From Clostridia bacterium (GTDB lineage Bacteria; Bacillota; Clostridia; Oscillospirales; Acutalibacteraceae), in NCBI GenBank assembly GCA_017549285.1, contig JAFYVE010000014.1:1-64000 (forward strand): a stretch of 64,000 bases of DNA, written 5' to 3'. Position 1 is the first letter of the stretch. Every line of letters begins with the position of its first letter. The notes beneath the pieces were generated by a model. That model saw only the letters and a list, made by a program, of their open reading frames with translations, had not been told where the DNA came from and ran no database searches. The position numbers and the translations under genes are program-made. Positions 26,939-36,515 of the stretch are shown here, in pieces.

Positions 26939-28033
26939 TTATACATTGAATCTGAACAGAACGATATCTCCGTCCTGCATAACGTATTCCTTACCTTCTG
27001 AACGGACAAGACCTTTTTCCTTTGCTGCAGCCATTGTGCCGCAAGCCATAAGGTCATCGAAGGAAACAACTTCTGCTCTGATGAAACCTCTTTCAAAGTC
27101 TGAATGGATTTTACCTGCCGCCTGAGGAGCTTTTGTACCTTTTTTGATTGTCCAGGCTCTGACTTCGGGCTGACCTGCTGTAAGGTATGACATAAGACCG
27201 AGGAGGTCATAGCTCTTCTGGATAAGGAGGTCAAGACCTGCCTTTTCAATGCCGAGTTCTGAAAGGAACATTTCCTTTTCGTCTTTACCAAGCTCTGCAA
27301 TCTGAGATTCAAGCTCTGCACAGATGGGAAGCACTTCTGCGCCTTCTGTTGCCGCAAGTTCCTTGACTTTCTGATAACCGACGTTTGCTTCAATATCTGA
27401 TGCAAAATCTTCTTCACTCATATTACAAGCATAGATAACAGGCTTTGCTGTAAGAAGCGCAACTGTATCAAGAAGTTCCTTTTCATCAGCATCAACTTCA
27501 ACAGCTCTTGCACACTGACCTTCTTCAAAATAAGTGCGGACTCTCTTGAAGAAATCAACAGCTTTTGCGAATGACTTATCGCCCTTCATTGCCTTTGTGT
27601 CCTTGTCGATACGGCGGTCAAGGATTTCCATATCTGAAAGGATAAGTTCATAGTTGATTGTTTCAATGTCTCTTACGGGGTCGATACTGCCGTCAACGTG
27701 AACGATGTCACCGTTTTCAAAGCATCTTACAACGTGGATGATAGCATCAACCTCACGGATGTGTGAAAGGAACTTATTTCCGAGACCTTCACCGTTTGCC
27801 GCACCCTTTACAAGACCTGCGATATCAACAAATTCGATAACTGCGGGAGTGAACTTTTCGGGGTTGTACATCTCAGCAAGCTTGTCAAGTCTGTAATCGG
27901 GAACTGCAACAACACCTACATTGGGTTCGATGGTGCAGAAAGGATAGTTCGCAGACTGTGCACCTGCATTTGTAAGTGCGTTGAAAAGTGTGCTTTTTCC
28001 TACATTGGGAAGACCTACTATACCTAATTTCAT
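26939..28033 (-). CDS. ychF: Redox/ribosome-associated GTPase (ATPase) YchF
   Basis: A 364-aa member of the conserved Obg/YchF group, which binds ribosomes and prefers ATP. Visible are the P-loop GLPNVGKST (residues 7-15), the G3 motif DIAGLVKGA, the G4-like NMSEED (instead of NKxD, as in YchF) and the C-terminal TGS domain ending with [11 protein letters not shown]. Length matches E. coli YchF (363). The ribosome site GGAGAT precedes the ATG. Housekeeping; a single-gene unit whose 3' end abuts repeat copy B. Confidence 0.97.
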   Translation of the reverse strand: MKLGIVGLPNVGKSTLFNALTNAGAQSANYPFCTIEPNVGVVAVPDYRLDKLAEMYNPEKFTPAVIEFVDIAGLVKGAANGEGLGNKFLSHIREVDAIIHVVRCFENGDIVHVDGSIDPVRDIETINYELILSDMEILDRRIDKDTKAMKGDKSFAKAVDFFKRVRTYFEEGQCARAVEVDADEKELLDTVALLTAKPVIYACNMSEEDFASDIEANVGYQKVKELAATEGAEVLPICAELESQIAELGKDEKEMFLSELGIEKAGLDLLIQKSYDLLGLMSYLTAGQPEVRAWTIKKGTKAPQAAGKIHSDFERGFIRAEVVSFDDLMACGTMAAAKEKGLVRSEGKEYVMQDGDIVLFRFNV

Positions 28034-28077
28034 TTTTTTATATCTCCAATTCTTTTAAAAAGATTTATATCCTTGAT

Positions 28078-28106
28078 ATTTTAACATAACATTAAAAAAA
28101 ATGCAA
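28078..28106 (-). promoter_or_regulatory. Promoter of ychF
   Basis: Minus strand: TTGCAT, 17-nt spacer, TAAAAT preceded by TGT (extended -10). Confidence 0.65.
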
Positions 28107-28300
28107 CCGATTTATGTAAAGCGGATGACAAAACGGGTTATTCTGAGGGAAGTTTTTCCGCCCGTAATGCTTTGATAACCGCAAAAGCGAATCACTACAT
28201 TATATGTAAGAGCGGACAAAGGGTTAATCAATAATTTGCAACGATGTTTCATTAAACAATTTACAATTTTGTATTTTCTTATTACAACTTTGTAACAATT
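28107..28300. other. Non-coding spacer between ychF and a plus-strand pair
   Basis: No ORF or known RNA is recognised. A short imperfect inverted repeat (ACGGG.../...CCCGT, about 28132-28169, with GGAAG/TTTTTCC inside) and GC-rich islands stand out from the AT-rich surroundings. It may be a decayed repeat. Confidence 0.4.
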
Positions 28301-28301
28301 A

Positions 28302-28330
28302 TTGACTCACTCTTTTTTTTGTGATATTCT
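28302..28330 (+). promoter_or_regulatory. Promoter of the two-gene membrane-protein unit
   Basis: TTGACT, 17-nt spacer, TATTCT preceded by TGA (extended -10). Confidence 0.65.
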
Positions 28331-28350
28331 CAAAAAAAAGGGTGATTTTT

Positions 28351-29301
28351 ATGAAGACTTCAAAACGCAAAACCGTACTTATTGTCTTTGGCATTATCAT
28401 CGCATTTATTCTTGAACTTGCCGTTATTTTTCATTTCGGACCTTATCTGATAGCCCGTCTGCTCTTCGGTCCGTCAGAAGTTTCCGCAGAAGAAAGATTT
28501 GTTGAATTTGACGACGGTTCTGTGCTTGAAAGAACGGGCGGTCCCACTTATGAACATAAGCTTGCTGATAAATTCATCTTCGACCGCTGCGATACTACTT
28601 TTGAATGCAATATCTATACTCAGCCTGAGCATACTGATATTACGGAGGAATATCCTTACAATCGTGTTTTTAAATACTCATTCAGTCCCGAAGGGTATAT
28701 TGCATACCGTATTCTTTCCAAACAGTATACACCTGAAACAGATGAACCCGTTCTTTATGAATTTAAAGGTTACAATATTCTGTCAGATAAAAATGTTCTT
28801 TATAACAGCAACACCGACACCCGTATTGAATTTGACTCAATGAATAAACTTATTGATTACTGTGACGAAAACGATATTGAACTCGGTGACTGGTATTATC
28901 CCGTTGGACGCAGTACCGTTCCCGAATTCGATTTCGTTGAAACCGATAACTGGGATTTAAGAATCAGCGGTGCAGACTGGTATCAGACCGTTTATCACAA
29001 CGACAGAATGATGTTTGCGGGAACAATTGACAAGTTCTTCGTTTCGGACAGATATTTTGCATTTCATTTTGTACTCAGAGAAGGTTATGAATACGAAATT
29101 GAAGAAAATCCCGTCATAGAATTCAATCCCGATATCGTTATAGGCAAAAAACTGTTTGCCGATATTTACAGCGATTCTTATGTATTTATTGATACCGAAA
29201 CGGATAAATACGAGATTTTTGAAGATAAATCATCCGTTAAGGAGTATGCAGAGTCACTTGGTGTCCGTTTGAAATGGGAAAAGGTGAAGTATGATGACTG
29301 A
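28351..29301 (+). CDS. Single-pass membrane protein of unknown function
   Basis: A 316-aa protein with ATG 28351 behind GGGTGAT; the in-frame codons upstream overlap the promoter. Residues about 9-32 form one transmembrane helix (TVLIVFGIIIAFILELAVIF), followed by a large Asp/Glu/Tyr-rich extracytoplasmic domain. No catalytic signature is recognised. Its stop overlaps the next gene, which has a similar anchor-plus-acidic-domain layout, so the two may form a complex or be diverged partners. Confidence 0.65.
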   Translation: MKTSKRKTVLIVFGIIIAFILELAVIFHFGPYLIARLLFGPSEVSAEERFVEFDDGSVLERTGGPTYEHKLADKFIFDRCDTTFECNIYTQPEHTDITEEYPYNRVFKYSFSPEGYIAYRILSKQYTPETDEPVLYEFKGYNILSDKNVLYNSNTDTRIEFDSMNKLIDYCDENDIELGDWYYPVGRSTVPEFDFVETDNWDLRISGADWYQTVYHNDRMMFAGTIDKFFVSDRYFAFHFVLREGYEYEIEENPVIEFNPDIVIGKKLFADIYSDSYVFIDTETDKYEIFEDKSSVKEYAESLGVRLKWEKVKYDD

Positions 29302-29779
29302 TAAAAAATGGCGTAAACTGAACATTTTTGCAAGCATTGTTCTTGTGATTCTTATTCTTGCAAATATTTATGTATTCTTTTACAGAGGTGCCATTTCCGA
29401 TTACCGCAGAGAACAACTCGGCATTTTCATTCCCCGCTTTTCGGCAGATGAACTTATTGATGAAAGCTCATTTACGGACAGCCTGACCTTCTGCTGTTTT
29501 AAGTTGAGCAAAAAAGAGGTTCAGCAGATAAAAGAAGATATTGAAAACAATTCTGCATGGCATATATATTCAGAAGATAAAGAAAATTTCCTTGAACTTC
29601 TTCCCGACAGCGAAACAAAATATGCTGTCAGTAAAATTGATTTTACTGATTGTTATATTGCGTTGTATGACTATTATAACGACTGCTTCATAACGGAAAC
29701 AGAAGGACTTACATCGTTCATCTGTGCCGTGTATGACGAAGAAAACAGTATGTATTATTATTTTACAATGATTTGGTAA
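29291..29779 (+). CDS. Small single-pass membrane protein of unknown function
   Basis: A 162-aa protein that begins inside the preceding gene (11-nt overlap, AAGGTG ribosome site, two adjacent ATGs). One transmembrane helix (IFASIVLVILILANIYVFFY) is followed by an acidic, aromatic extracytoplasmic domain. The family is unrecognised. It is the distal gene of a two-gene unit closed by a bidirectional terminator. Confidence 0.65.
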   Translation: MMTDKKWRKLNIFASIVLVILILANIYVFFYRGAISDYRREQLGIFIPRFSADELIDESSFTDSLTFCCFKLSKKEVQQIKEDIENNSAWHIYSEDKENFLELLPDSETKYAVSKIDFTDCYIALYDYYNDCFITETEGLTSFICAVYDEENSMYYYFTMIW

Positions 29780-29783
29780 AAAC

Positions 29784-29817
29784 AAAAAGTGGCTGTATTG
29801 ATACAACCACTTTTTTT
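29784..29817. terminator. Bidirectional terminator before metH
   Basis: AAAAAGTGGCTGT/ACAACCACTTTTT stem with one mismatch. A- and T-runs on both sides serve the convergent membrane-protein and metF-metH transcripts. Confidence 0.85.
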
Positions 29818-29818
29818 C

Positions 29819-32194
29819 TTATTTTATAATCTTTTCCGCATAACGCACCGTTTCCATTGCATCTTTTGCATAGCAATCGGCACCTATCATATCTGCGTAT
29901 TCCTGAGTGAGAACTGCACCGCCTACAACAGTTCTGCAATCGGGTGCTTTTTCTTTCAGGATCTTTATTGTTTCTTCCATAGCAGGTACGGTTGAAGTCA
30001 TAAGTGCTGAAAGTCCGCAGAGTTTAATGTTGTTTGCTGTTACGGTGTCAACAACCGTTTCGGGGGGAACATCTTTGCCGAGGTCAATGACTTCATACCC
30101 GTAATTTTCAAGAATGACTTTAACGATATTTTTTCCGATATCGTGAATATCACCCTTGACCGTTGCAAGAACAACCTTGCCTTTTTTAACGGCATTTTCA
30201 CCCTTTTCGGCAATCTTCTTTTTGATTACATCAAATGCATTTCCTGCCGCATCGGCACTCATAAGAAGCTGAGGAAGGAAAATTGTGTTGTTTTCAAAAT
30301 TCCTGCCGACTTCGTCAAGTGCGGGAATGAGAATTGCATCTATAACATCAGTTGCACTCATTTTTTCAAGGAGCTTTTCAGCCGAAACAGATGCTTTTTC
30401 ACTCATACCCTTGATAACAGCATTTTTAAGAGCATCGGAATCACTTTCATTGTGATTTACGGCTGTTTCTTCTTTTTTAACGGTTGATGCAAACTCAATA
30501 TAATCGAGGAAATTTTCGTCATACCCCATAAGAGCACAGAAGCTGTAATAAGCTTTCATCATATCGTCAGATTTCGGGTTGATTATAGCCGCATCAAGAC
30601 CCGCATTGAGTGCAAGTGTATAGAAAACTGAGTTTATATTCTGTCTTTCGGGCAGACCGAATGAAACATTTGAAACGCCTAAAACGGTTTTGCCGTCAAG
30701 GGCTTTGATGCCTCTTACCGCTTCAAGAGTTATCTTTGCATTGTCACTTCCCGTGCTGACCGTGAGTGTCAACGGGTCAATTATAACATCTTTTTTTGAA
30801 ATGCCGTATTTTAAGGCTTCATTGTAAATCTTTTCAGCTATTGCAATTCTGCCTTCTGCAGTTTCGGGAATGCCGTTTTCGTCAAGTGTAAGCCCTACAA
30901 CCACACCACCGTATTTTTTAACAAGCGGGAAGATTTTATCCATGCTTTCCTGCTTGCCGTTAACGGAATTTATCATCGGTTTGCCGTTATAACGACGCAT
31001 TGCATTTTCCATGGCGGAGATATCTGAAGTGTCTATCTGCAACGGAAGATTTATAACAGCCTGAATCTGTTCAACAACTTCGGTCAGAAGTGCTTTTTCG
31101 TCAATTTCGGGAAGTCCTACATTTACATCGAGAATATGGCTCTTTTTCTCCTGCTGTTCAAATGCTTCGCTCAGAATGTAATCAATATCGTGGTTTCTCA
31201 AAGCTTCTTTGAAAAGCTTTTTACCCGTCGGATTGATTCTTTCACCGATTATAACGGGTTGCTTTCCGATTTCAACAGCATGAGTATATGAAGAAACGAG
31301 AGTAGTATTTTTTTCGGTTATTTCTTTTGCATCAAGTGTTTTTAATTTTTCATTCAATGCCTTTATATAGTCGGGATTTGTTCCGCAACAGCCACCGAGA
31401 ATAACGGCTCCGTTTTCTGCAATTTCAGCCATGGATAAAGCAAAATCTTCGGGCAGAACATCGTAAACAGTTGCACCGTTTACCGTTTTCGGAAGTCCCG
31501 CATTCGGTTTTACAATAACGGGAACGGATGCCGCTTCACACAGTTCCTTTGCTATATTTTTCATTTCAACGGGACCTAATGAACAGTTAAGACCGAGTGC
31601 GGAAACACCAAGACCTTCAAGAGTTGCAACCATAGCCTTTGCATCGGCACCCGTCATAAGCTTGCCTGATGCATCGTAAACATTTGTTGCAAATATGGGC
31701 TTGTTGCTGTTCTCTTTTGCGGCAAGAACGGCAGCTTTTGTTTCATATGAATCTGTCATGGTTTCGATGTTGATGATATCAACTTTTTCGCCGCTGAGTT
31801 TCACAGTTTCAGCAAAAACAGCCACGGCATCTTCAAAGTCGAGTGTGCCGTAAGGCTTCAGGAGTTTTCCTGAAGGACCGATATCAAGAGCTATCCATAC
31901 GTCATTTCTGCCGCTTCTTCTCTTTGCTTCAAATGCGTTTTCTATGGCGGCTTCAATGATTTCTCTCAGATGCTCTTTGCTGAATTTCAGAATATTTGCA
32001 CCGAAAGTGTTTGTGTTTATAATGTGACTGCCTGCATTTATATAAGATAAATGCAGGTTGATTATTTCTTCTCTGTGAGTCAGATTCCATTCTTCGGGAA
32101 GTTCACCTGGAAGAAGTCCTTTTTTCTGAAGAACAGTACCCGTACCGCCGTCAAACAGAGTAAAACCGCTTTTTATTTTTTCAAGAATTGTCAT
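29819..32194 (-). CDS. metH: Cobalamin-dependent methionine synthase, without activation domain
   Basis: A 791-aa enzyme transferring a methyl group from methyl-tetrahydrofolate to homocysteine. Domains in order: the homocysteine barrel with zinc Cys in LGLNCSLGP and GGCCGTNP, the pterin domain beginning GERINPTGKKLF, the helical cap, and the B12 domain with VKGDIHDIGKNI (cobalt-ligand His). The protein then stops, so the AdoMet reactivation domain of the 1,200-aa E. coli enzyme is absent, as in many Clostridia. Reactivation would need a separate protein, which is not seen here. The ATG overlaps the metF stop (ATGA). Confidence 0.95.
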   Translation of the reverse strand: MTILEKIKSGFTLFDGGTGTVLQKKGLLPGELPEEWNLTHREEIINLHLSYINAGSHIINTNTFGANILKFSKEHLREIIEAAIENAFEAKRRSGRNDVWIALDIGPSGKLLKPYGTLDFEDAVAVFAETVKLSGEKVDIINIETMTDSYETKAAVLAAKENSNKPIFATNVYDASGKLMTGADAKAMVATLEGLGVSALGLNCSLGPVEMKNIAKELCEAASVPVIVKPNAGLPKTVNGATVYDVLPEDFALSMAEIAENGAVILGGCCGTNPDYIKALNEKLKTLDAKEITEKNTTLVSSYTHAVEIGKQPVIIGERINPTGKKLFKEALRNHDIDYILSEAFEQQEKKSHILDVNVGLPEIDEKALLTEVVEQIQAVINLPLQIDTSDISAMENAMRRYNGKPMINSVNGKQESMDKIFPLVKKYGGVVVGLTLDENGIPETAEGRIAIAEKIYNEALKYGISKKDVIIDPLTLTVSTGSDNAKITLEAVRGIKALDGKTVLGVSNVSFGLPERQNINSVFYTLALNAGLDAAIINPKSDDMMKAYYSFCALMGYDENFLDYIEFASTVKKEETAVNHNESDSDALKNAVIKGMSEKASVSAEKLLEKMSATDVIDAILIPALDEVGRNFENNTIFLPQLLMSADAAGNAFDVIKKKIAEKGENAVKKGKVVLATVKGDIHDIGKNIVKVILENYGYEVIDLGKDVPPETVVDTVTANNIKLCGLSALMTSTVPAMEETIKILKEKAPDCRTVVGGAVLTQEYADMIGADCYAKDAMETVRYAEKIIK

Positions 32195-33072
32195 AACAGA
32201 ACATCCTTTTTAGGAATGATATATGAAAGATTCGACTGGATTTTTTCAGCAACATCAGGTTTGTTCATTGAATAAACATGAATTGCATTAACACCGTTTG
32301 CAAGCAGGTCAATAATCTGCTCTGTTGCGTAAATTATACCTGCCTGTTTCATCGCATCGGGGTCATCACCGAAACGGTCAACGATATTTATGAATCTTGA
32401 GGGCAGATATGTTCCTGAGAGCTTACATATTCTGTCAATCTGAGCCTTGTTTGTAACGGGCATAATTCCCGCAACAACGGGCACATTCACACCTGCATCA
32501 CGAAGTTTGCAAAGGTATTTATAGAAAATATTGTTATCAAAAAACATCTGTGTTGTCAGGAAATCGCAACCTGCGTCAACCTTTTCTTTGATATGAATTA
32601 TATCTTCTTTTATGTTTGCCGATTCGGGATGGCATTCGGGATAACACGCACCGCCCACGCAGATATCTGAAATGCTTTTAACAAAAGCCGTAAGCTCCGA
32701 AGCGTGTCTGAAATCACACTCTGATACATCAAATCCTTCGGGAATGTCACCTCTGAGTGCAAGGATATTCTCAATTCCGAGACTTTCAAGCTCCCTTATT
32801 CTTTTCTCTGCATCAGATTTTGATGTGCCGACACAGGTCATATGTGCAATTGAAGTCACACCGTAGTCACGGCTGAGCGAAGCAGCAATATCTGCTGTGT
32901 AAACGTCCGTTTTGCCACCTGCACCACAGGTGACTGACATAAAATCGGGCTTTAATTTTGCAATTTCAGAAGTTGCATATTTCACATTCTCATAATTTCC
33001 GCTTGTTTTGGGCGGAAAAACTTCAAATGACAATGTGGGTATTTTTTTTGCAAAAATTTCTGAAAGTTTCAT
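32191..33072 (-). CDS. metF: Methylenetetrahydrofolate reductase
   Basis: A 293-aa flavoprotein reducing 5,10-methylene- to 5-methyl-tetrahydrofolate, the methyl donor for the next gene. LSFEVFPPKT, FMSVTCGAGG, ALRGDIP and TTQMFFDN are conserved MetF segments. The stop overlaps the metH start by 4 nt, so the two steps are translationally coupled. CGGAGATG precedes the ATG. No SAM or cobalamin riboswitch is visible upstream. Confidence 0.95.
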   Translation of the reverse strand: MKLSEIFAKKIPTLSFEVFPPKTSGNYENVKYATSEIAKLKPDFMSVTCGAGGKTDVYTADIAASLSRDYGVTSIAHMTCVGTSKSDAEKRIRELESLGIENILALRGDIPEGFDVSECDFRHASELTAFVKSISDICVGGACYPECHPESANIKEDIIHIKEKVDAGCDFLTTQMFFDNNIFYKYLCKLRDAGVNVPVVAGIMPVTNKAQIDRICKLSGTYLPSRFINIVDRFGDDPDAMKQAGIIYATEQIIDLLANGVNAIHVYSMNKPDVAEKIQSNLSYIIPKKDVLL

Positions 33073-33088
33073 AAAAACATCTCCGTTT

Positions 33089-33610
33089 TTATTTTTCTTT
33101 TTTTGTTCTGTATCTGAATAAAGCTATGAGTGAGGAAACTATACCTGCCAGCTGTGCAAAAATTGCAGTTGAGCCGAGAATTGCGTGGTAAACAGTCCAT
33201 GTTGCCATATTTCCGAGCAGAAAGAGTCTGATGTTCTGTTCTTTTTTCTGGAACATCGCAAACATATAAAGGGCAGCGGCAACAATTGAGAGAATGTCAA
33301 TCCACGTCTTGAAACCGAGCAGTCCGCTTGCCACATAAAGCACAAAGAAAATAATCTGTTCGGGAATTTTTGGTTCCGTCTGCTTCTTGTCGTGCCATAT
33401 TGCCGCGGCAATCTGAATATCAGCAACAAGGCAGATGAGAACTCCCGAACTGAATCCGCCGAGAAGAAGAATGTTCAGCGCAGAGAGTATGTTGACAATA
33501 ATTGAAAGAATGTACATGTGCTGTTTTTTCTTTAACTGAAGATTGACAACTGCACCGATTGTTACGAGTATTCCAAAAATCTGTCCTGTCCAGTAAACAA
33601 TATCATTCAT
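33089..33610 (-). CDS. YgjV-like inner membrane protein
   Basis: A 173-aa protein with about six hydrophobic helices, a cluster of Lys/Gln/His after the first hairpin (QLKKKQHMY) and GNMATWTVYHAILG near the end, which fits the YgjV inner-membrane family of unknown role. Its ATG overlaps the M20 peptidase stop by 4 nt, and metF begins 16 nt downstream, so it belongs to the five-gene operon. Confidence 0.7.
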   Translation of the reverse strand: MNDIVYWTGQIFGILVTIGAVVNLQLKKKQHMYILSIIVNILSALNILLLGGFSSGVLICLVADIQIAAAIWHDKKQTEPKIPEQIIFFVLYVASGLLGFKTWIDILSIVAAALYMFAMFQKKEQNIRLFLLGNMATWTVYHAILGSTAIFAQLAGIVSSLIALFRYRTKKEK

Positions 33611-34980
33611 ATCTCTTTAACAAAATCCTTATAAAATAATACACACTGCCCCACATTTTCTGTTTTTATGTGTTCATCTGCGCTGTGAATTGATGCAAAC
33701 TGTGCCTTGTCGAGGTCAATGGGTGCAAAACGGAAAATAGAATCCGCAACATCTGTGAAACGTCTTGCATCCGTACCTGCTGTAAGGAGATAAGGTGCAA
33801 CGATAACATCGGGGAAGTTGCTGTTCATAACCTTTTTAAGCACACCGAATGACTCGGATGTGAATGAAGACGGCTGACAGTAGTCACGCTCAATTTCTTC
33901 AATTTCAACACCGTATTTTGCAGCAATTTTCTTTATTTTTTCAAATCCCTTATGCATATCATCCTCACGGATGCAACGGATGAACATTGTTGTTTCTGCT
34001 TCTTTTGCGCCAATCTGAGGGTCTTCTTTTGTTCCTGCAAAAACAGTTGTGAAAGTGATTGCAGTTGAAAGCATAGCATTTGCTGTAGGAATTGAAAGCA
34101 TAATTTTTTTGATAATGGGAGCGAAAAGCGAAAGATTGCCGAACATAAAGTTCAGAGGGAAAGACATATAAGGGGAGTGACTTTCAAATGTAGCTTTAAC
34201 TTCCGGATAGAACTTTCCCTTATAGATTTTTGTGTTGTTGACTTCATTTATGAAAGCACAAAGACGGTTTACGGCTGAATCGGACGAAGGATTGAGTCCG
34301 CCGTGACCCTTTGTGTTTTTTGTTGTCTTGCATCTGTACATATGACGGCTCTTTTCGTGGACAGCCACCATAGCGCTCTTTGCTGTTACGGTAGGAATCA
34401 TACCCTGTGTGATTGCACCGCCCTCGTCGAGGACAACGTCGAAATGAATATTGTTTTCCTTGAAATATTCAGTTGCGAGGACCATACCGTCACCGCAGAC
34501 TTCTTCATTGTCAGATGAACCGATATAGAGGTTTATGCCTTCAAAATCATAACCTTCACCGAGTAATTCCTCAGCCGCCTGAAGCTCTGCAAAGAGAGGA
34601 GTCTTTGTGTCAATTGTGCCTCTGCCCCAGAGTGCACCGTCCTTTTCAACAGCGTTGAACGGGTCCGTTTTCCACTCGCTGTCACCGTCAACAACGTCGT
34701 GGTGTGACATAAGCATAATGTTTTTCTTTGCATTTCTGCCTCTGATGACAAAAACGAAACAACCTGTTCCGAAAGTGAGCTTTTCAGCTTTTTCGTGAAG
34801 AAGAGGGAAACACTCTCTGATTATTTCATTGAATTTTTCGTATTCTGCCTTGTTTACACCGTCACGGGTGAAAACAGTTTTGCAGTCTACCATTTTTTTG
34901 AGCTTTCCGATGTATGTTTTCAGGGTGTCGGCAGAAACATTCTTACGGTCTGCTTCTTTGCCGAGGATTGTTTTACTCAT
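33607..34980 (-). CDS. M20-family metallopeptidase
   Basis: A 457-aa zinc peptidase/aminoacylase of the PM20D1/CPG2-like group. Metal-site motifs are MSHHDVVDGD, GRGTIDTK, SSDNEEVCGDG and DEGGAI, with SIHSADEHI near the C-terminus. ATG 34980 is chosen because GGGTGAT lies 4 nt away; the longer frame runs into the upstream gene. It overlaps the transporter gene by 8 nt. It probably hydrolyses an imported dipeptide or N-acyl amino acid, consistent with a neighbouring symporter and methionine genes; the substrate is inferred only. Confidence 0.9.
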   Translation of the reverse strand: MSKTILGKEADRKNVSADTLKTYIGKLKKMVDCKTVFTRDGVNKAEYEKFNEIIRECFPLLHEKAEKLTFGTGCFVFVIRGRNAKKNIMLMSHHDVVDGDSEWKTDPFNAVEKDGALWGRGTIDTKTPLFAELQAAEELLGEGYDFEGINLYIGSSDNEEVCGDGMVLATEYFKENNIHFDVVLDEGGAITQGMIPTVTAKSAMVAVHEKSRHMYRCKTTKNTKGHGGLNPSSDSAVNRLCAFINEVNNTKIYKGKFYPEVKATFESHSPYMSFPLNFMFGNLSLFAPIIKKIMLSIPTANAMLSTAITFTTVFAGTKEDPQIGAKEAETTMFIRCIREDDMHKGFEKIKKIAAKYGVEIEEIERDYCQPSSFTSESFGVLKKVMNSNFPDVIVAPYLLTAGTDARRFTDVADSIFRFAPIDLDKAQFASIHSADEHIKTENVGQCVLFYKDFVKEI

Positions 34981-36376
34981 TGTTATCACCCTTTGCATTT
35001 CTGTATTTTTCAATTGTTGCTATAACCTTCTTATCGTTATAGAAAATGAAGAAAATAAGTGAAAGAAGGCTGAATGCTCCTGCAAAAACGCCTGTGAGCT
35101 TAACACCTAAAAGGCTTACGGATTCACCCTGTGCGGCACCGACTGCGAGAATACTTGAAACACCCATCATAGCAACAGCTGATGCGATTTTTTCGATAAA
35201 TGTCTTTACGGCAGAGAAGATACCCTCTCTGTTGACACCGTTTACAAGGCTGTCACGCTGAATGATGTCTGAAATGACTGACTGCGGAAGAATGTTGATT
35301 GCCGCAAAGGGGAATGCAACAACAACACCGACAGCAAGACCGACAAACAGTTCGTTTCCGGGAGCAAGAGCTGCGAGCTTATCACCGAAATAGATAATTC
35401 CGAATACGATTGTGAAAACGATACTTGCCGCAACAAGAGGGATTTTTTTGTTGTATTTACGGCTGATTTTAATGATAAGCGGGAAGAGTGCGATTGCAAC
35501 AACGATTGCCGTGAGCATAACGAGGAATGACTGTGATTCGGGTACATTCAGAAGCATTGTAATGTAGTAAAGCATTGCTGTCTGGAAGAAAGCCATTGAA
35601 ACACCGCTGAAAAGGTCACCGAGTGTGAATACAACAAATTCCCTGCTTTTGAAAACGAGCCCGAATGATTTGAAAATATTTTCTTTGGGCTTTGTGTTTT
35701 CTTCAACATATTCTTTTTCGTTAAATGCGTAAGCACTCAGAAGAAGACATGTCATACCGATTGCGGCAAAGACTGTAAAAACAGTTCTCCATGACCAGAG
35801 GGGAGAAAGACCTGCTTTTTTGAGAAGGTCAACGAAGAGTGTTGCTGCATACATAAATGAACTTGAACCCATAAAGAATGCTGTACTGATACCGTAATAT
35901 CCTACTCTTACCTTTGCATCGGGAATAATTTCAGGAACAAGAGCATTTCTGGGGATGAAATAGAATGTGTATGCTGTGTAATATGTAACAAGGAATATGC
36001 CTACCCATATTGCGTTTGCAGGTGAACCTTCTTTGAAAGGTGCAAAGAATATGAGAAGAACGGAAAGAGCATATGGAATTGCCGCATATCTCAGGAACGG
36101 CATTCTTCTGCCTGCTTTGTGTGTGCATTTATCTGAAAGTGATGCTACAAGGGGGTCTGTAACGGCATCAACAACCTTACCGATTGCTGTGATAAGTGCC
36201 ATTATTGTGATAAAACCGAGCAGCTTGTTTTCGGGGAGAAGTGTGGGCAGTCCGCTTTTAACCGTGGGCTGGAAGAAGTAAAGAAGATAGTTACCTATCA
36301 TACCGTTAAAAAGACCTTTTGCTATATCAGCAAGACAATAACGGTACATTTTTCTTTTGGGAAGTGTTTTTGTCAT
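34973..36376 (-). CDS. GPH/MelB-type cation symporter (MFS)
   Basis: A 467-aa protein with 12 predicted helices. VVDAVTDPLVASLSDKCTHKAGRRMPFLRYAAIPYA is the hallmark loop of glycoside-pentoside-hexuronide symporters. ATG 36376 follows AAAGGACAG; an upstream in-frame start lacks a ribosome site. First gene of a minus operon with the M20 peptidase, YgjV-like protein, metF and metH. GPH members usually carry sugars, so its coupling to peptidase and methionine genes is unusual. Confidence 0.85.
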   Translation of the reverse strand: MTKTLPKRKMYRYCLADIAKGLFNGMIGNYLLYFFQPTVKSGLPTLLPENKLLGFITIMALITAIGKVVDAVTDPLVASLSDKCTHKAGRRMPFLRYAAIPYALSVLLIFFAPFKEGSPANAIWVGIFLVTYYTAYTFYFIPRNALVPEIIPDAKVRVGYYGISTAFFMGSSSFMYAATLFVDLLKKAGLSPLWSWRTVFTVFAAIGMTCLLLSAYAFNEKEYVEENTKPKENIFKSFGLVFKSREFVVFTLGDLFSGVSMAFFQTAMLYYITMLLNVPESQSFLVMLTAIVVAIALFPLIIKISRKYNKKIPLVAASIVFTIVFGIIYFGDKLAALAPGNELFVGLAVGVVVAFPFAAINILPQSVISDIIQRDSLVNGVNREGIFSAVKTFIEKIASAVAMMGVSSILAVGAAQGESVSLLGVKLTGVFAGAFSLLSLIFFIFYNDKKVIATIEKYRNAKGDNNE

Positions 36377-36413
36377 AATAAACTGTCCTTTCACAAAAAA
36401 TATTATAAATTAT

Positions 36414-36442
36414 ATTTTATCATATTATGTCGTTAAACACAA
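36414..36442 (-). promoter_or_regulatory. Promoter of the symporter-M20-YgjV-metF-metH operon
   Basis: Minus strand: TTGTGT, 17-nt spacer, TAAAAT preceded by TGA. The leader to the ATG is only about 30 nt, leaving no room for a riboswitch. Confidence 0.6.
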
Positions 36443-36471
36443 TAGATTGATTCAATACTTTTTGACGGAAT

Positions 36472-36503
36472 AAAAAAATTCCGGAATCAATCCGGAAATT
36501 TTT
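36472..36503. terminator. Terminator of the amino-acid permease gene
   Basis: TTCCGGA/TCCGGAA stem with a 5-nt loop. T-runs on both strands; the minus orientation serves the permease. Confidence 0.85.
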
Positions 36504-36515
36504 TATAGTTTTATA

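Noticed and set aside
36377..36460. SAM or cobalamin riboswitch in front of the metF-metH operon
   Set aside because: The mapped promoter leaves about 30 nt of leader and no conserved aptamer features are seen.
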